Shown: positions 12,001-23,974 of the stretch, one piece after another
How positions within the stretch are numbered: the stretch's first letter is position 1
How the letters are laid out: every line of letters starts with the position of its first letter
DNA from: Mrakia gelida
Taxonomy: Eukaryota; Basidiomycota; Tremellomycetes; Cystofilobasidiales; Mrakiaceae
Assembly (NCBI GenBank): GCA_024345305.1
Contig: BRON01000004.1
Coordinates: forward strand, 1,860,001 to 1,924,000
Reading direction: 5' to 3'
DNA length: 64,000 bases
The notes under the pieces: model-generated
The model's input: the letters and a program-made list of their open reading frames with translations, nothing else
Told to the model about the DNA's origin: nothing
Databases searched by the model: none
Translations under genes and position numbers: made by a program

Positions 12001-14460
12001 TCGAGTGACCATGTCCTGATTGCGGAGGTGGGGAAGACAAGAAGGAGTCAGGACCTAGTGAAAAGCGAACTGAAAAGAACGGAAGACTCACGTCGATTCG
12101 GGTCTCAGAAACTGATCCGTTTCGAACTGACTCCGTCAGGTTGGTTCCCCAGTAGCTAGTGTTCGAGCTGAAGGTGATGTCTCCTGGCATGGACATGTCC
12201 AGTCCTGTTTAGCGACAAAAGAGAGAAAGGAACGAGTCAGCGGACGAGATCGAGAAGGAGGAGGTTGCTCTCCTCTTCTCGACGAGCTTTCCAGGCATGA
12301 AGCACGCACCTGCGAGAGCACTTCCAACACCGGACTCCTGCGCTTGCCAGTCGGACCTGAAACGAAGAATCGAAAGCAATCAGCGACGCGCTCGACCTTT
12401 TAGCCTTTGACAGTTTCTCCCACACTCACATGACGTATCCTTGGAATCCAAGCTCAGTCTTGAGGATGCCGTCTGCGTGCAAGATAAGAAAGAGAGGGGT
12501 CAGCGATGAAGACGAATTGAGTCAGGAAGAGAAACGACGCGACTGACTCATAAGCTCGCTGTCTGAAGTTCGAAGGAACATGTCAGCGTTCGAGTCTCGA
12601 ATTAGTAGATGTGGAATGACGGAAGACGCACTCTGGCAAGCCCAAGATCCGTTGATCTGGTTGTACGAGCACATGACTGAGAAGAAAAGAAAGGGAACGT
12701 CGCGCGTCAGTCGAAGGTCGAATGAAGGTGTCGACTCGTTCGCTCGAACTCACAACTCGCGACGTCGGCTTGAACGGATCTGAGGAAGGGAGCCAGGTAA
12801 ACCTCGTGCAGAGCTCGATCGCTGACGTGGCTGTCGACTTTGGTTCGGTTTTGCTCTTGTTCGTTGGCGATGCTGACGAAGGAACGGGAGGAAGAAGAAG
12901 TTCAGTCATCGAACGAGGTATTAGGTATCGTTGGAAAGCAGATTCTCAACTCACAAGTGCTTAGCGCAGGCTTGGACTCCCTTCCCAGGAGTTTGAAGTC
13001 CCTTGATGGTTTCATAAGCTGCTTCTCCTGCGAGATAAGGGCTGAGGAATGACGGCGAAAGGTCAGTTTCAGACGCGTCGAGGAGGAGAAGGTTCGAGAC
13101 TGACTCTCCACCAAAGCCTTCCCAGTTTCGTCCGGCTTGGACGGCTCGGTAAGGGTTCATCATGGGTCCGAGAGCGACGTGGACTGATGGAGGAGAGAGA
13201 GGGAAAGGAGTCAGACGATTCGAAGATCGACTCGTCGCGAGGGCACGGAGGAAAAACGACGACTTACTTCCTTTTCCTCTGAACTCTTCGGCCATGGCTA
13301 GACCCCGAGCTCGAATGAGATCTCGATCGAACTGGGAAAGGAAGAGGTGAAGGCTGGTCAGGAAGACGAATACGAGGGAGAAGGAGGAGGATGAAAGAAG
13401 ACGAACAGTGGAAGCGGCGTTGATTCCAGCAGGGCTGCGAAGACGAGAGAAGAAATCGCGTCAGTATCGAGCGAGGAAGAAGTCGGTACTCTGTACGGAA
13501 ACGAGATCGCTGGAGTCGAGCGAGAAAGAAGGACGAGAGACGGCACTCACAAGACGGAGACGAAATCGCTCTGCCTCACTCCAACCGGCGAGTCTTGTAG
13601 GCAGAGGCCAGGGAAGTCGAGATCGGGTTGGGCGCCGATGTTACCGACACAGCTTCCGTTCTGCCATCCGACTGTTGCGCGAATCGAGGAAGAAGAAGAA
13701 GAAGCACAAAGAGAAGGGACGACGGTCGACGATGTCAGTTTCAGTTTCGTTCGTCCGCCCACTCGTTTTCGCGCGCCTGACTTGACTCACCTCCAGTAGT
13801 GATGTTGACCTTGAGTGATGGGGAAGATAGCGAAGAAGAAGAAGAAGAGGGAAGAGAAAGGGAAAACGGAAGAGGAGATGTAGATGGAAGAAGAGGGAAG
13901 GTGAACGATATCCTGTCAGCCGTTGAACTCGAGCGAAGAGGAGTTCCCGCCAAGAATCTACGAACCTTCTGCTCGAGAGTCCAGTCGGCAATTCTAGCTT
14001 TAGCCTAAAAAAAGAACCAAAACACCGACGGGAAAGATATGTCAGTCATCAAACTGCTCAAGCACCGACAAGACGAAAAGTCACCGGCGGCGCGAGACTA
14101 GGAAGATCCGAGATGGCGGATCGAAATCGAGGAACTCACCTTGTCCGTCGCGACCTTCCAAGCTCCGGTTCCAGGAGTCTGAGGGCTGGGATAGAAAGGT
14201 GGGGAGTAGGGAGTTTCGACAGTGTTCGAAGTAGCGGTGGCGGCGGCAGCAGAGGAGATTGCAGTGGCGGACGAGTTGAGGAAGGTCGAGGAGGTCGAGT
14301 TGAGAGGGACGGCGTTGACGAGGAGAGCTCCTGCGAGGAGACTCAGAGTGGTGGTTCTGTAAGTGAGATTGAATGAGAGGTCAGTACTGGAAAGCGAAGA
14401 AGACGGAGGAAGGAGAGGGGGAGCAAGGAAGGGGAGCGAGAAAGCGACGTACTTGATCAT
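9080..14460 (-). CDS. secreted GH3 beta-glucosidase, proximal intact copy
   Basis: This is the paralog of the gene at 1247-6675. The ATG at 14460 opens an 8-nt first exon (ATGATCAA) that splices to exon 2 at 14356, giving the signal peptide MIKTTTLSLLAGALLVNAVP and a Ser/Thr/Ala linker. GH3 blocks in order: WTLEQKVNITTG, NGSCVGNIGAQPDLDFPG, GPMMNPYRAVQAGRNWEGFGG, CSYNQINGSWACQ, GFQGYVMSDWQAQESGVGSALAG with the Asp nucleophile (split by an intron between GYVM and SDW), GLDMSMPGD, then the alpha/beta sandwich (IRKIGAASVVLLKN, GYGSG-like GWGSGSG) and the fibronectin-III-like domain, ending ADDTQLEATL with TAG at 9080-9082. Every exon junction I followed keeps frame, so this copy should make an extracellular beta-glucosidase of roughly 850 residues. 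Many N-glycosylation sequons are visible. The substrate (cellobiose, laminaribiose or plant glycoside) cannot be told from sequence. Confidence 0.9.
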
Positions 14461-15357
14461 CTCGAAGTCGAGGAGTTGTTGGTGGTTTGAGAGAGACTGA
14501 AAACGGCGAGCATTTGAGCTTTTTGGTTGCCGCTGTAGAGACGTCGGACCGACCTGATCACAGAGCTAGACGATCTCGGGTGCTATGTGGGAGAGATGGT
14601 CAGGTTGAAGAAGAAAGAGAGCGGCAACATCGTCCCGACCGGTGGGCTGATGAATCGACAGGTCGAACGAAAAGTCAGCTTCTTTGCTGCTTTGGAGTTA
14701 TCGAAGGAACCAGGGAGTGGAGATGAACTTCGAAAAGACTCACGAGAGTTGAGAGTGAAGACCTGCATGCTCGCAGGGTCGCTGCAGGATAAAACGAGGA
14801 AGCAAAAAAGGAGGGATCGGAGGCGCGTCCGTCGACCTCAATCTCTTGGCTCTCTCGAAGGGGAGAGATCTCCAGCAGCTTCAGTTCTGTCTGGAACCTA
14901 CTGGACCCTCGAGTCGTCATCGTTCGCCCTCTATTGAGCGAGAATCGAAATTCAGGGCAGCGCTGAGAAGAGAAGTCAAAGAACCGAAACCGAAAAACGC
15001 GGTCAGTCGTCGTTCGATCTCGTCTCCTCGCCTGCTTCTCTCGCTCCTCTATCTCCTTCAACATAGAGAGAGGGACTTACACTACATCTCGAAAGAAAAC
15101 GACGATCCTCCCACTCTACGTTCGACCCGCAAGCTGGACCCGTTCGCCCTCCCTCCTTCCCTCCCCGCCCATCTCCTCTCCAAAGAGCTGAGTTCGGAGC
15201 GCTTCGAGCTCGCACCGGAAGAACCCATCCACCGACCTAGCCCATTCACCGACCCGACGGCTACGCGTCGATCCTTTCCATGCTCGCGAAATGAAGATCA
15301 AAGCAAAGCACGTACAGTTGCATCAATCGAAGCAACCACCGACGTCCCGTCGTCGGA
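14461..15357. other. intergenic, GH3 promoter and CWC27 3' side
   Basis: About 900 nt with no coding pattern I trust. A long open frame on the plus strand around 14.85-15.38 kb has no family signature and looks like chance in GC-rich DNA. Confidence 0.4.
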
Positions 15358-18223
15358 TCACCCTCTCCTTCCAGCCCACTGAGCGGAACTCCTCGCGTCC
15401 TTCTTCGGAGGAGGTCGATCTCGTCGCTTGTCCGTCAGAGCTTGTTGAGCTTTTCCTCGAGTGTCGATGACCTGCGAAGACGAACGCAAACGCGAAGAAG
15501 TAAAACGAAGTCAGATCGCGTCGAGTTGAGTCGAGTCCCATCGTTTCGTTTCCCTTCTTTCTCGCTCCCTGCCTTCGCCAACTCGACCTTCCCCCCCTTC
15601 CCCTCCAGCCGAGGCCAAATAAGAAGAGGAAAATTAGCTCACCTCATAATCCGTCTCAGCCCTCCTAGTCTGCTCAGCAGCCTTCTCATCCCTCTCCTCA
15701 ATCAACCGATGTCCCATCCACCCCTCGTCGTTATCCACCTCCCGTCCCTCTCCATCCTCCTCTCCATCACTCCCCTCACCCTTCTCCCCACCTTCCTCTC
15801 CCTCCCCAGCGGCGTTATCCTTCGGCGCCGACTGCATCTTCTTCCTAAAGCTCCCCAGCATCGCCAGAATATCGTCCTCCTCCTTCGCTTTCCCCTTCCC
15901 CTTGCCCGCTCCAGATCCGTTGTTGTTTCCTCTTCCGCGGGAGTAGGAGGCGAGGGAGTCTTGGAGGTGAGAGGTCTTGGGTTTGGTTGGGGGGGGGGAG
16001 TCGGAGGGGGAGCGAGCTCGTTTGGATTTGGAGGCTCGGAGAGAGGATTCGAGGGCGGCGATTTCGAGGCGACGTTTGGTGCTGTGAGGGATGGATGAGG
16101 TGGAGAAGGCGAGAGAGAGAGAGAGGAGATTGTGGGGGTGAGGGAGGGGAAGAGAGAAGGGAGAAGGGATAAGGTCAGACTCGAAAGGGAAGTCACGTCG
16201 GGAGGAGGGGCGGATGAAGGAACGGGAGACTCACGCAGGGGCGTCCTCGTCTTCGATGGCCTTCTTTCGGATAGCAGAGAGGTCGTCCTCGTCTTGACCC
16301 TTGGGAGACTTGGATGGCTTGGAAGAGGTCTGGATCAGAGAAACAGAGCGAAAGAGGAAGAGTCAGCGAAGAGAGCTCGGGTGGTTCGACGCGTCGAGGA
16401 TTGTTCGAGAAAATGAGAAAAGACGAACCTCCTTGCTCGACGAGGCAGCAGCGGCAGCAGGAGCTGGGCGAGATGAAGATGGTGGTACAGGTACTGAGTC
16501 GAAGGAGGTGAGAAGGTCCGGTTCGGTCGAAGGAGCCACTGCAGACGAGGAACGAACCGAAGATTCAGCTCGACGAAAGAGAGAGAAGGCGAGAGGGGAG
16601 AGATGGACTCACGATCAGGTCGAACCATGTTCTTCTTCGCCGACTCAGCCTCAGCCTCATCGTCTCCAGCTTCTTCACCGAACGAGAGAAGTTTGGTGTT
16701 CCTGCGAGAGATGAGCGAAGACAACGAACGAAGGTCAGGGCTCGAGTCGCGTCCAAGACGGATCCAAGACGAGCGAGAGAACCACTTACTTCTTGACCTT
16801 CTTCCTCCCAGCCATCTCCTCTCGTTCCCTCGCACTCTCCCGTCTCCTGGCCTCCTGCTTCCGTCGCTCGGCAGCGGTGATTCGGACGACGATGTCGTCG
16901 AAGGGGTTGTCGAGGATCTTGATGGATTTGATCTTGGGAGGGCTGAGCGAGCAGCAAGAAGGAAATGAGGGAAGTCAAAGGTTGTTTCGGGAGATGGAGT
17001 GGAGTATGAGAGGGTGCCGGTGGGTAGGACGAACTAGAGAGGTCGTTCCGAAGCATCGGTTTCTGATGGAGGTCGAGGGAGAGAGGAGATCAGATCAGCG
17101 CCGTCGCAAAGGGAATCGTGCGAGACTAGAACGCTGATACACTACTCACCCAGCTGTCCGATCTTGATGACGTCTGAAGAGAACGGAGAGGAACGAGAGG
17201 TCAGCAAACGAGAGGGCGCGACGGGGAAGAGACGAGAGAACGAAAGACCCACTGAAGATGGTGTTTCCGTCCGCCGAGACCTGCCAGTACCAACACGGAA
17301 CTAGGTCAGCAACACGATATAGCCTCCTTTAACTGTCGAGGATGAACTGACCTTTCCGAAGATAGTCTGTAGGGAGAAGAAGACGCGAACAACGATCAGC
17401 TCTCGAGCTCACAACTCCTCCTTCCTTCCCTCCCTCGTCGTCGATCAACTCACATGCTTCCCCTGCAACTCCGGCGTCTGATTCAGCGTGATGAAGAACT
17501 GCGAGGTGTTGGAGTCTTTTGTTCCCGAGCCCAACCGGGTCAGTCCATCAGCGACTCTTCCTCTCGACGAGCTCAACAAGGAGGAAGGAAGGCGAGGACT
17601 CACTTCGAACTTGGTTGTTCGCCATCCCAACCAGACCACGTCTCGAGAACTTGAGTCGCTGATGAGGTTCATCCTCGAAGGGTTCTATGAAAGCCACAGT
17701 CGGGTCAGTGTCGCGCGAGGAGAGGCGCGAAGACGACGAGACGAAGGGGAGGCAAACGCACCTCCATAGAACGACTCTCCTCCGTTCCCTGTCCCTGTAG
17801 GATCACCGGTCTGAACGATGAAGTCCTGGACGATCCGATGGAAGATCTGGCCGTCGTAGTAGCCTTCCATGATCAACCTGAGACGACGCAAAGGCAACGA
17901 GAAGAGCGAAGGAAGGGAAGGGAAGGAGGAGGTGAGCTCGACGTCTCGACGATGATTCGCACTCTTTCGCCTCCTGTCTCTGTTACTGGGCTGGAAAGTG
18001 CTTATGGACTTACGCGATAAAGTTCCGACACGCCTTAGGAGCCTCCTTACTCCACAGCTCGATCTCTACATCATTTAGGAGGGAGAGAAAAGGTCAGCTC
18101 GAGGCGAAGGGAAAGAGGCGGTCGAGAAGGGAGGGAGTCGAGAAACGAACCGATATCTCCCATGGTAGTCTCGAGAACAACCTTCCCGTTCGTTGTGGGT
18201 TCGTAGATGTAGATGTTACTCAT
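15358..18223 (-). CDS. CWC27: spliceosome-associated peptidyl-prolyl isomerase CWC27
   Basis: The ATG at 18223 opens [24 protein letters not shown], the CWC27 start. The cyclophilin domain follows over the next exons: [84 protein letters not shown], and the linker to PFDDI. As in other CWC27 proteins, the catalytic region departs from classical cyclophilins. Next comes a Lys/Arg/Glu-rich helical tail ([23 protein letters not shown]), an acidic Gly/Glu segment, and an end reading [12 protein letters not shown], with TGA at 15358-15360. CWC27 belongs to the activated (Bact) spliceosome and pairs with CWC22. Its 5' end lies 132 nt from the divergent VPS37 start. Confidence 0.9.
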
Positions 18224-18355
18224 CTTGAAACGCTGTGAAGAGTTGGTAGAAAAGGGAGGAAGCGGTTGGGAAGCAGACGACCTCGCCTGTCCCAAATCGA
18301 ACTTGGCTCGAGCTCGAGGAGTTGGAGAGGTTCCGCCAACGACGACCAGCGAGCG
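18224..18355. promoter_or_regulatory. compact bidirectional promoter, CWC27 / VPS37
   Basis: Only 132 nt separate the two divergent start codons, so both 5' UTRs and promoters must share this interval. No TATA box is visible. Confidence 0.5.
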
Positions 18356-19277
18356 ATGCAAAGCTCCTCTCAACCTACAGCTTCCACTTCAGCTCTCTTT
18401 CAGACCTTCCCAGAGACTCAAGCCTTATCGTAAGTCTCCTTTCTTCCCTAATAAACGAGCTCGAACGACAAGTGAGCTCACACCTCCTTCTCTTCTCCCC
18501 ATCTCATCTCCCTTCCTCCTCTTGCAGCCGGGACGACCTGCACGACCTCCTCACAGACGAGCAATACCACCAAGCCTTCATCTCCACCCTCCCGGCTCTC
18601 AAATCCAAACTGGACGAGATCGATCAAATCGAACGAACCAACGAGGAACTAGCAGAACGGAACCTCGCTCTCCAACCTGCTCTCGCCCAACTCCGAGCGG
18701 AAACTCTAGCGGCTTTCAACCATGCCAACGAGTTGAAGCAGAGGTGGAAGGAGGTTGAGAAGGAGCAGGCTTCGTTGTATCAGGTGGGCTGAGCTTTGCG
18801 AGAGGGATGAAGGGAGGGGAGGGACGAGGAGAGGGAAGGAAGGAGCGTCGACGTCGAGCTGATGACCTTTCCCTTCCTTCGTTCTTCGTTTGTTGCAGCG
18901 AAATTCGCCCTCCTTCCTCCATCTGAGACTTCGACACTCCCTCGCTCAGCAGGATGACGTGTCTGAGTCGATAGCCAACGCTTTCATCGAAGGATCCAGA
19001 GCGGATACGCCCTCGCTCGAGGCGATGGGAGGGAATGGAGGTGCTGGAGACAAGAGCGTGAGTTCGACGAGTCGTCGATCTTGCTTTCCTTTTCTCGTCT
19101 TCTTCTCGCTTTGCGACGAGTAGTAACTCATCCTCGCTTGGTTCGCTGGCTCATTCGCAGTCCAAAGCTCTGGAAGACTTTGTTCGGGACTTCAAAGCTG
19201 CTCGGAAGGTCTACCACAAGCGAGCTCTTTGGAGTGAACGCTGGGGTCGAGGGGAGGTCAGTTGGAGGGAGGACTGA
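18356..19277 (+). CDS. VPS37: ESCRT-I subunit VPS37 (Mod_r domain)
   Basis: The ATG at 18356 starts a Ser/Thr-rich leader that splices into a Mod(r) domain: RDDLHDLLTDEQYHQAFIST, then a long coiled coil with NLALQPALAQLRAETLAAF and LKQRWKEVEKEQASLYQ. Later exons give SIANAFIEG and DFVRDFKAARKVYHKRALW, which match the C-terminal helices of VPS37, where the Mod_r fold packs with VPS23 and VPS28. The TGA is at 19275-19277. VPS37 holds ESCRT-I together during endosomal sorting of ubiquitinated cargo. There are four exons, with CTGAC branch sites before each acceptor. The family call rests on the pattern of conserved helices rather than on a catalytic motif. Confidence 0.8.
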
Positions 19278-19744
19278 GCTTGAGTCGTTTCTACTGGGTT
19301 GAGAGGAGACGGACGAGGATAACGAACGCAACGATCTCATGACCAGACATGTCTAGCTTCGAGAAGGAGGAGAGCGAAGAGGAAGGGACCTGGTCTCGCT
19401 CGTTTGGTTCTCGTCTGAGTCGACTTCGACTCCCTCGTTCCTCGCTTCGTCCCTTTCCCTCTCCCTTTTCTGTCCGTATTTTTCGCTCTCGTCGAAGCCA
19501 TTCCTTACTTTCCTCTAACTTCACTGACATTTTCTCCAACCTTTTTACTTCCTCAGCTGCATGAAAAGGAGGACCGCTTTCGCGCCTGATCTCTCGAATC
19601 GCCTTCACCTCCTCTTCCCCCTCTGACCACGACCTTCTCTTGCTCTATACCCCCCCTTCTCCCTTTTCGCTTCACCTTCCCCGGTCCTCTCTTCTCTTCA
19701 GATACCCACCCTCTGAATAACGAACCCCAACGACCGAACGAACG
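19278..19744. other. intergenic, tandem plus-strand genes
   Basis: This T/C-rich stretch holds the VPS37 3' UTR and the promoter of the next gene. No gene is seen. Confidence 0.4.
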
Positions 19745-22700
19745 ATGCTGCCGCCACGAACCCCTCCCAAACAGCTCCATCCCTCTCCGAATCGATCCCC
19801 TTTCTACCCTGCTTCGGGTCTCTCCCTCACCCCTCCTCCTCGAACCATCCTTCGCTCTCCGATGGGACCAGAAGACGGGCAGAGTTGGGGTGGAAGGAAC
19901 AGGAGTGCGACTTCTCAGTTGAGTCCTGCTGAGATGGGGAGGAGTGGCAAGAAGAGCGGGAAGACGACGACGACGATGGGAGATCAAGAGGTGAGTGAAG
20001 CTCGTTCCTGAGTTTGGGTTTCCTTCTTTTCTCTTCTCCTTCTTGACTTGGAAGGAAGGTTCTCTTCCTCTCAAGATTGAGCTGACTCTCTTCTCAACCT
20101 CCTCTTCTCTCTCGTTTTCAGAACACTCCCTCCTCAACGACGACGACGACGACGAACACCAACCACCTCCTCGCCACTCCAACCCTCTCCTACACTCCTT
20201 CCACCCCTTCCTACGACTCCTCCTTCTCCTCCTCCTCAGCCTACACCAACACCAGCAGCACCTTCTCCCCCCAAAGCCCAACGATCCACAACAACAACAA
20301 CGTCAACAGCATCATCCTCGACCACCGACGACGAACTCGATCTGCCTTCCCGTTCAAGCCCTCCTCGCCTCCCTCTCCCTGCTCCTCTCCTCTCTCTTCC
20401 TCCTCCATCCCCTTCGACCAACTCGCCTACGAACTCTCCCCTTCCTTCTTCGCTTCCGAACCCAGGAGCGCCTACGACGGAGGACCTGACGAGGGAGCTT
20501 GGTTGGTCGTCAGTGAGGAGGAGGGAGCGGCGTCCGAGGTGGCGAGGAGGAGGAGGTCGGAGGGAAGTTTGATGGACAACGCGAGAAGCAGCAGGAGGGA
20601 GTATTCGGGTTGGGAAGAGGACGAGGAGGTTGAAGAGGGAGGGTCTAGTGGTAATTCGCTTCTCTTTTCTTCTCTTTGTTTTTCGGGGGAGGAGGGAAGA
20701 GGAGGCGCATACAAGCGGGACGGACGAGCGAGCGAGGAACTGACGCGCGCATACACCTCCTCCCCTCTCCCTCCCTCTCTTCCTTCAGCAGGCAAAACCC
20801 TCACCCCCTCCACCCCAACTCTCCCTCAAACGCCCAAAACCCCACCTCAAACCATCTACTCCTCCTCCTACCTCCTCAACAACCCCCACACTCCTCCCGC
20901 CCAAAAAGGCCAGCTCAACCAACAACAAGCCTTCCCAACCTTGCACTTCTTCACCCCTCCCCCTCCCGCCTCCCGTCGACTCGTCCCTACCCTCCCTACC
21001 GCTCCAGCCTCGGCTCCTCGAACGAGAATGCCCAGAGCTCTGTCGCCCTTCAAGGAACTCGTGTTCGAAGTTGACGAGGACGACGAGGAGGAAGAGGAGG
21101 AGGACGAGGAGTTCTTCGTTCAGCAGGGTCCGTTGACGCCTGAACGACGAACTACTACCAGCAGCGGTGCGGGAGGGTGGTTGAGTGGTGGTGGTGGTGT
21201 TGGTGAGAGGACGAGAGTTCAAGGAGAGTCTCCTCCTGGAGGAGGGGACGGGAGTCCTCCCTCGAAGTCATCGTCGTCGCGAACTCAGCAGCAGCAGAAC
21301 GGAGGAGGAGGGTGGAAACCGAAGCTCTCGGGCTTGTCGCCTAGCCAGAGGGAAGCGAAGGAGAACGCTTCGACTCTCAGAGCTGGAGCGGGAGTGGGTG
21401 GGGCGGGGAGGATCGTCACGTTTGGAGAGGAGGAGGGAGGGAGGACGAGACACGCGACGATGCCGGCGGGAGCCAGGAGGAGGGAGGGGGAGCCGATGGG
21501 GTTGGGGATGAAGGTTGAGCCGAGGGAGAGGGACAAGAGTTGTGGGTGCTGTGAGGAGACGTTCTCGAGGGATGGCGTGAGGGTTGGGCCTTGTGGGTGC
21601 GAGGTTTGTAAGAAGTGGTGAGTTCGTCGCGTCGTTCGTTCGTCCGAGATCGAGGTCGAGAGCGCGGAGAACTGACTCGCATCGGGTTTGACTTCTGGTT
21701 CGACAGCTTCACGAGCTCGATGAACATCGTCTGCGATGTCGTCGGAGGAGTGATGAGGTTCGTTCGTCACTTCTTTTCTCTCTCGGGTCTCGTCTCGTTT
21801 CTCGTCTCGGCATCGCCTTCCCCTCTTCGCCCTCGCCCTCGCCTCTTCCCCTCACCTCTGACCTTCCTTCGCCTTTCTTCTCTCTCGTTACTAGATGCCC
21901 GTCCTGCACCATCCCCGTCGACTCCTTCGCTCCCTTCCACCCCGCCACCTCCAAGACTCCCAGCCCTCCTCCCCTCCCGCCCATGTACACCCCTTCCCAG
22001 CCTCAGTACCAACAGCACTCCTCGTTCTTCCCCACCACCACTGCATTCGGAGCCGAAACCAACGCCTTCTCTCAGCCGATCTTGCTGAGGTTCGATAACG
22101 CTTCTTGGGTGAGTCAAGTCTCTCTCTCGAACGGCTTGACAACTCGAACTGACCATCTTCTTCGAACAGGACGTCACCCCGGAGATGATCACCGCCTTCC
22201 TCCCCGAGGGAAGTCTTCCTGATTCGGTCGTCAACCCTCACCCGATCCATCTTCTCATCGATCCGATCTCGGGGAAGACGAAGGATTACTTCGTGAGTTT
22301 CGGATCGACGAGGTTCGACGCGACGCGGGACAAAGCGCGAATTGACGCTGACTCTTCTTTCGATTGGTCTCGGTTGATCTGCAGTTCGTCGAAGTCAAGT
22401 CCAAGAAGGCCGCTGCTCTGATCATCAAGACGGCTCAGGGACAGGTCCTGGGAGAGGGGAAGAGGGCGAGGAGGGTGACGATCACGGTGAGTCTCGTTTC
22501 GATCTTCCTTCGTGCCTCTCGTCGTTTCGAATCATCGCCTTCTTCGACGAGAAGGCTGACCCGAGCCGCTCACTTTGTTCCCTATACAGCTCTCCAACCT
22601 CATGGAGCTTCGACGAGAAGTGAGTCGCCCTTTCTCTCCCCTTTTTCGCTACGTCTTCGCGAGACGAGCGCTCAAGCTCACCTTTCCGCGCGTCTCACTT

Positions 22701-23306
22701 TCGCAGATCCAACCCAACTCGCCTCGCGTCCTCAGTGGCCTCCTGAACCTCTGCGAAACGGCCTTCAGCACCAAGAAGAGCTTCATCAAGAGGAGGAGCT
22801 TCCCGTTGTGAGTTTGATCATCGTTCTTCGTTCGACGCGCCCGAGTCGACCTTCAACCTGACTTTCTCTTTCTTCCTTCGTCTTCAGCCTCTACCTCCTC
22901 ACCATCCTCACTCGAGCGGACCTCACTGGAATGGAAACGGATATTCTCCTCGCCTTCCAAGGTGAGTCGTCGTCTCGACGCCCGTCTTTCTCGAACTCGA
23001 TGGACTGACCGTCTTTCTCTTCTTCGTCCTCCGCCTTCAGGAGCCACCCTCATCCTCTCCGCCATCCTCGAATCCGGAGCCGCTACAGCCGATTCGATCT
23101 CTCTCTCGAACCAGATGGTCCAAGTCGTGGCTCGAACGTCCCTCCTCTCTCCTGTCGTCCAAGGTCCCTTCCTCCAAATCATTCCAGGCCCAACCCACCC
23201 TCTCGCTCGACCTCCTCCTCCTACCACCCCGACCGCCTCGTTCCTCTTCAACCAAGGGGTCTTCGACGTTTACAGCGTCGCGGCCGCGAGAGGGTTGAGG
23301 ATCTGA
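19745..23306 (+). CDS. large disordered protein with a RING-type zinc finger and an RRM-like domain
   Basis: Eleven exons join in frame from ATG 19745 to TGA 23304-23306, giving 854 residues. The first 500 or so residues are Ser/Pro/Thr-rich and disordered, with an acidic run (EVDEDDEEEEEEDEEFF) near 21.08 kb. A compact Cys cluster follows across an exon junction (21.54-21.91 kb): CGCCEETF, then PCGCEVCKKCF, then CPSCTIPV. This has RING spacing, but Cys replaces the usual His after the third Cys. Further on, LRFDNASWDVTPEMITAFLP through DYFFVEVKSKKAAALII to ARRVTIT has the beta-alpha-beta-beta pattern of an RRM. The C-terminal 150 residues are helical and hydrophobic. RING plus RRM recalls CNOT4 (a ubiquitin ligase of the CCR4-NOT complex), but the order, spacing and long tail differ, so I do not name it. 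Confidence 0.7.
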
Positions 23307-23974
23307 TCACGACGACGACGCGTCTCATCGACTTTGCTTTTGCTTGCTTCTTTCCCTCTTTCCCTCTTGCTTAACTCTTGTCTTTTTCTCTCTCTTGCAC
23401 GGTTCTCGGTCTCTCTTGGACTCTACGACTTTTTCTCTTCTAATCCATCACGATCCTGCACGCCTTTGCTCTTTCCCTTGCTTCTTTCTCTCACATCTCG
23501 TCTCGTCTTGCACTTCTCTTCTCTCATCGCATCCCCTCAAACCCAGCAGCTTAGCACACTCTCCTTTTTCCTGCACGTCTCTCTTTCTCTCTCTTGCACG
23601 ATTCTACGACGTTTTTTCTCTGTCTCTTTCGTCCTTCGGAAAATTTAATCTAGCCTACTGATGACGTCGACGAAGAAAACGTCATCAAGACTGCGGGGAA
23701 AGAGGCACGCACGCGCGACCTCGAACGAACCCCCTGCCGTCCTTCGCCTTCGTTTTCACCCAACCACATCCTTCTTTCGAACACCAAAAAACTCATCCCG
23801 ACCCTCACCCTTTCCACCACCACCTCGTGAGTTCCTTCTTCGTGGACGGTTGCTTGGATGTCGAGTCCAAGGACGGAGGACGGCCCATCTCTCTTCCTTC
23901 GTGCTGACCTCCCTTCTGCCCTTCCTCGTCTCGTTCTTCTTTTCATTTCAGAACTCAACTTCCACTCTTCCACT
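23307..23974. promoter_or_regulatory. pyrimidine-rich promoter / 5' UTR with a probable 5' UTR intron
   Basis: From about 23.33 to 23.64 kb the plus strand is an almost continuous T/C tract with TTGCACG repeats. A CTGAC-like branch site (near 23.90 kb) and TTTCATTTCAG acceptor at about 23951 end 24 nt before the ATG at 23975. This suggests a 5' UTR intron, common in strongly expressed fungal genes. Confidence 0.45.

Noticed and set aside
1247..14460. A biosynthetic or polysaccharide-utilisation gene cluster around the GH3 pair
   Set aside because: Only the two GH3 genes are carbohydrate-related. The neighbours (FMP52-like, CWC27, VPS37) are housekeeping genes, and no transporter or regulator is present.
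14846..15382. A 178-codon open frame on the plus strand
   Set aside because: It has no family motif and no splice context, and it lies between two minus-strand genes. Stop codons are scarce by chance in this GC-rich DNA.
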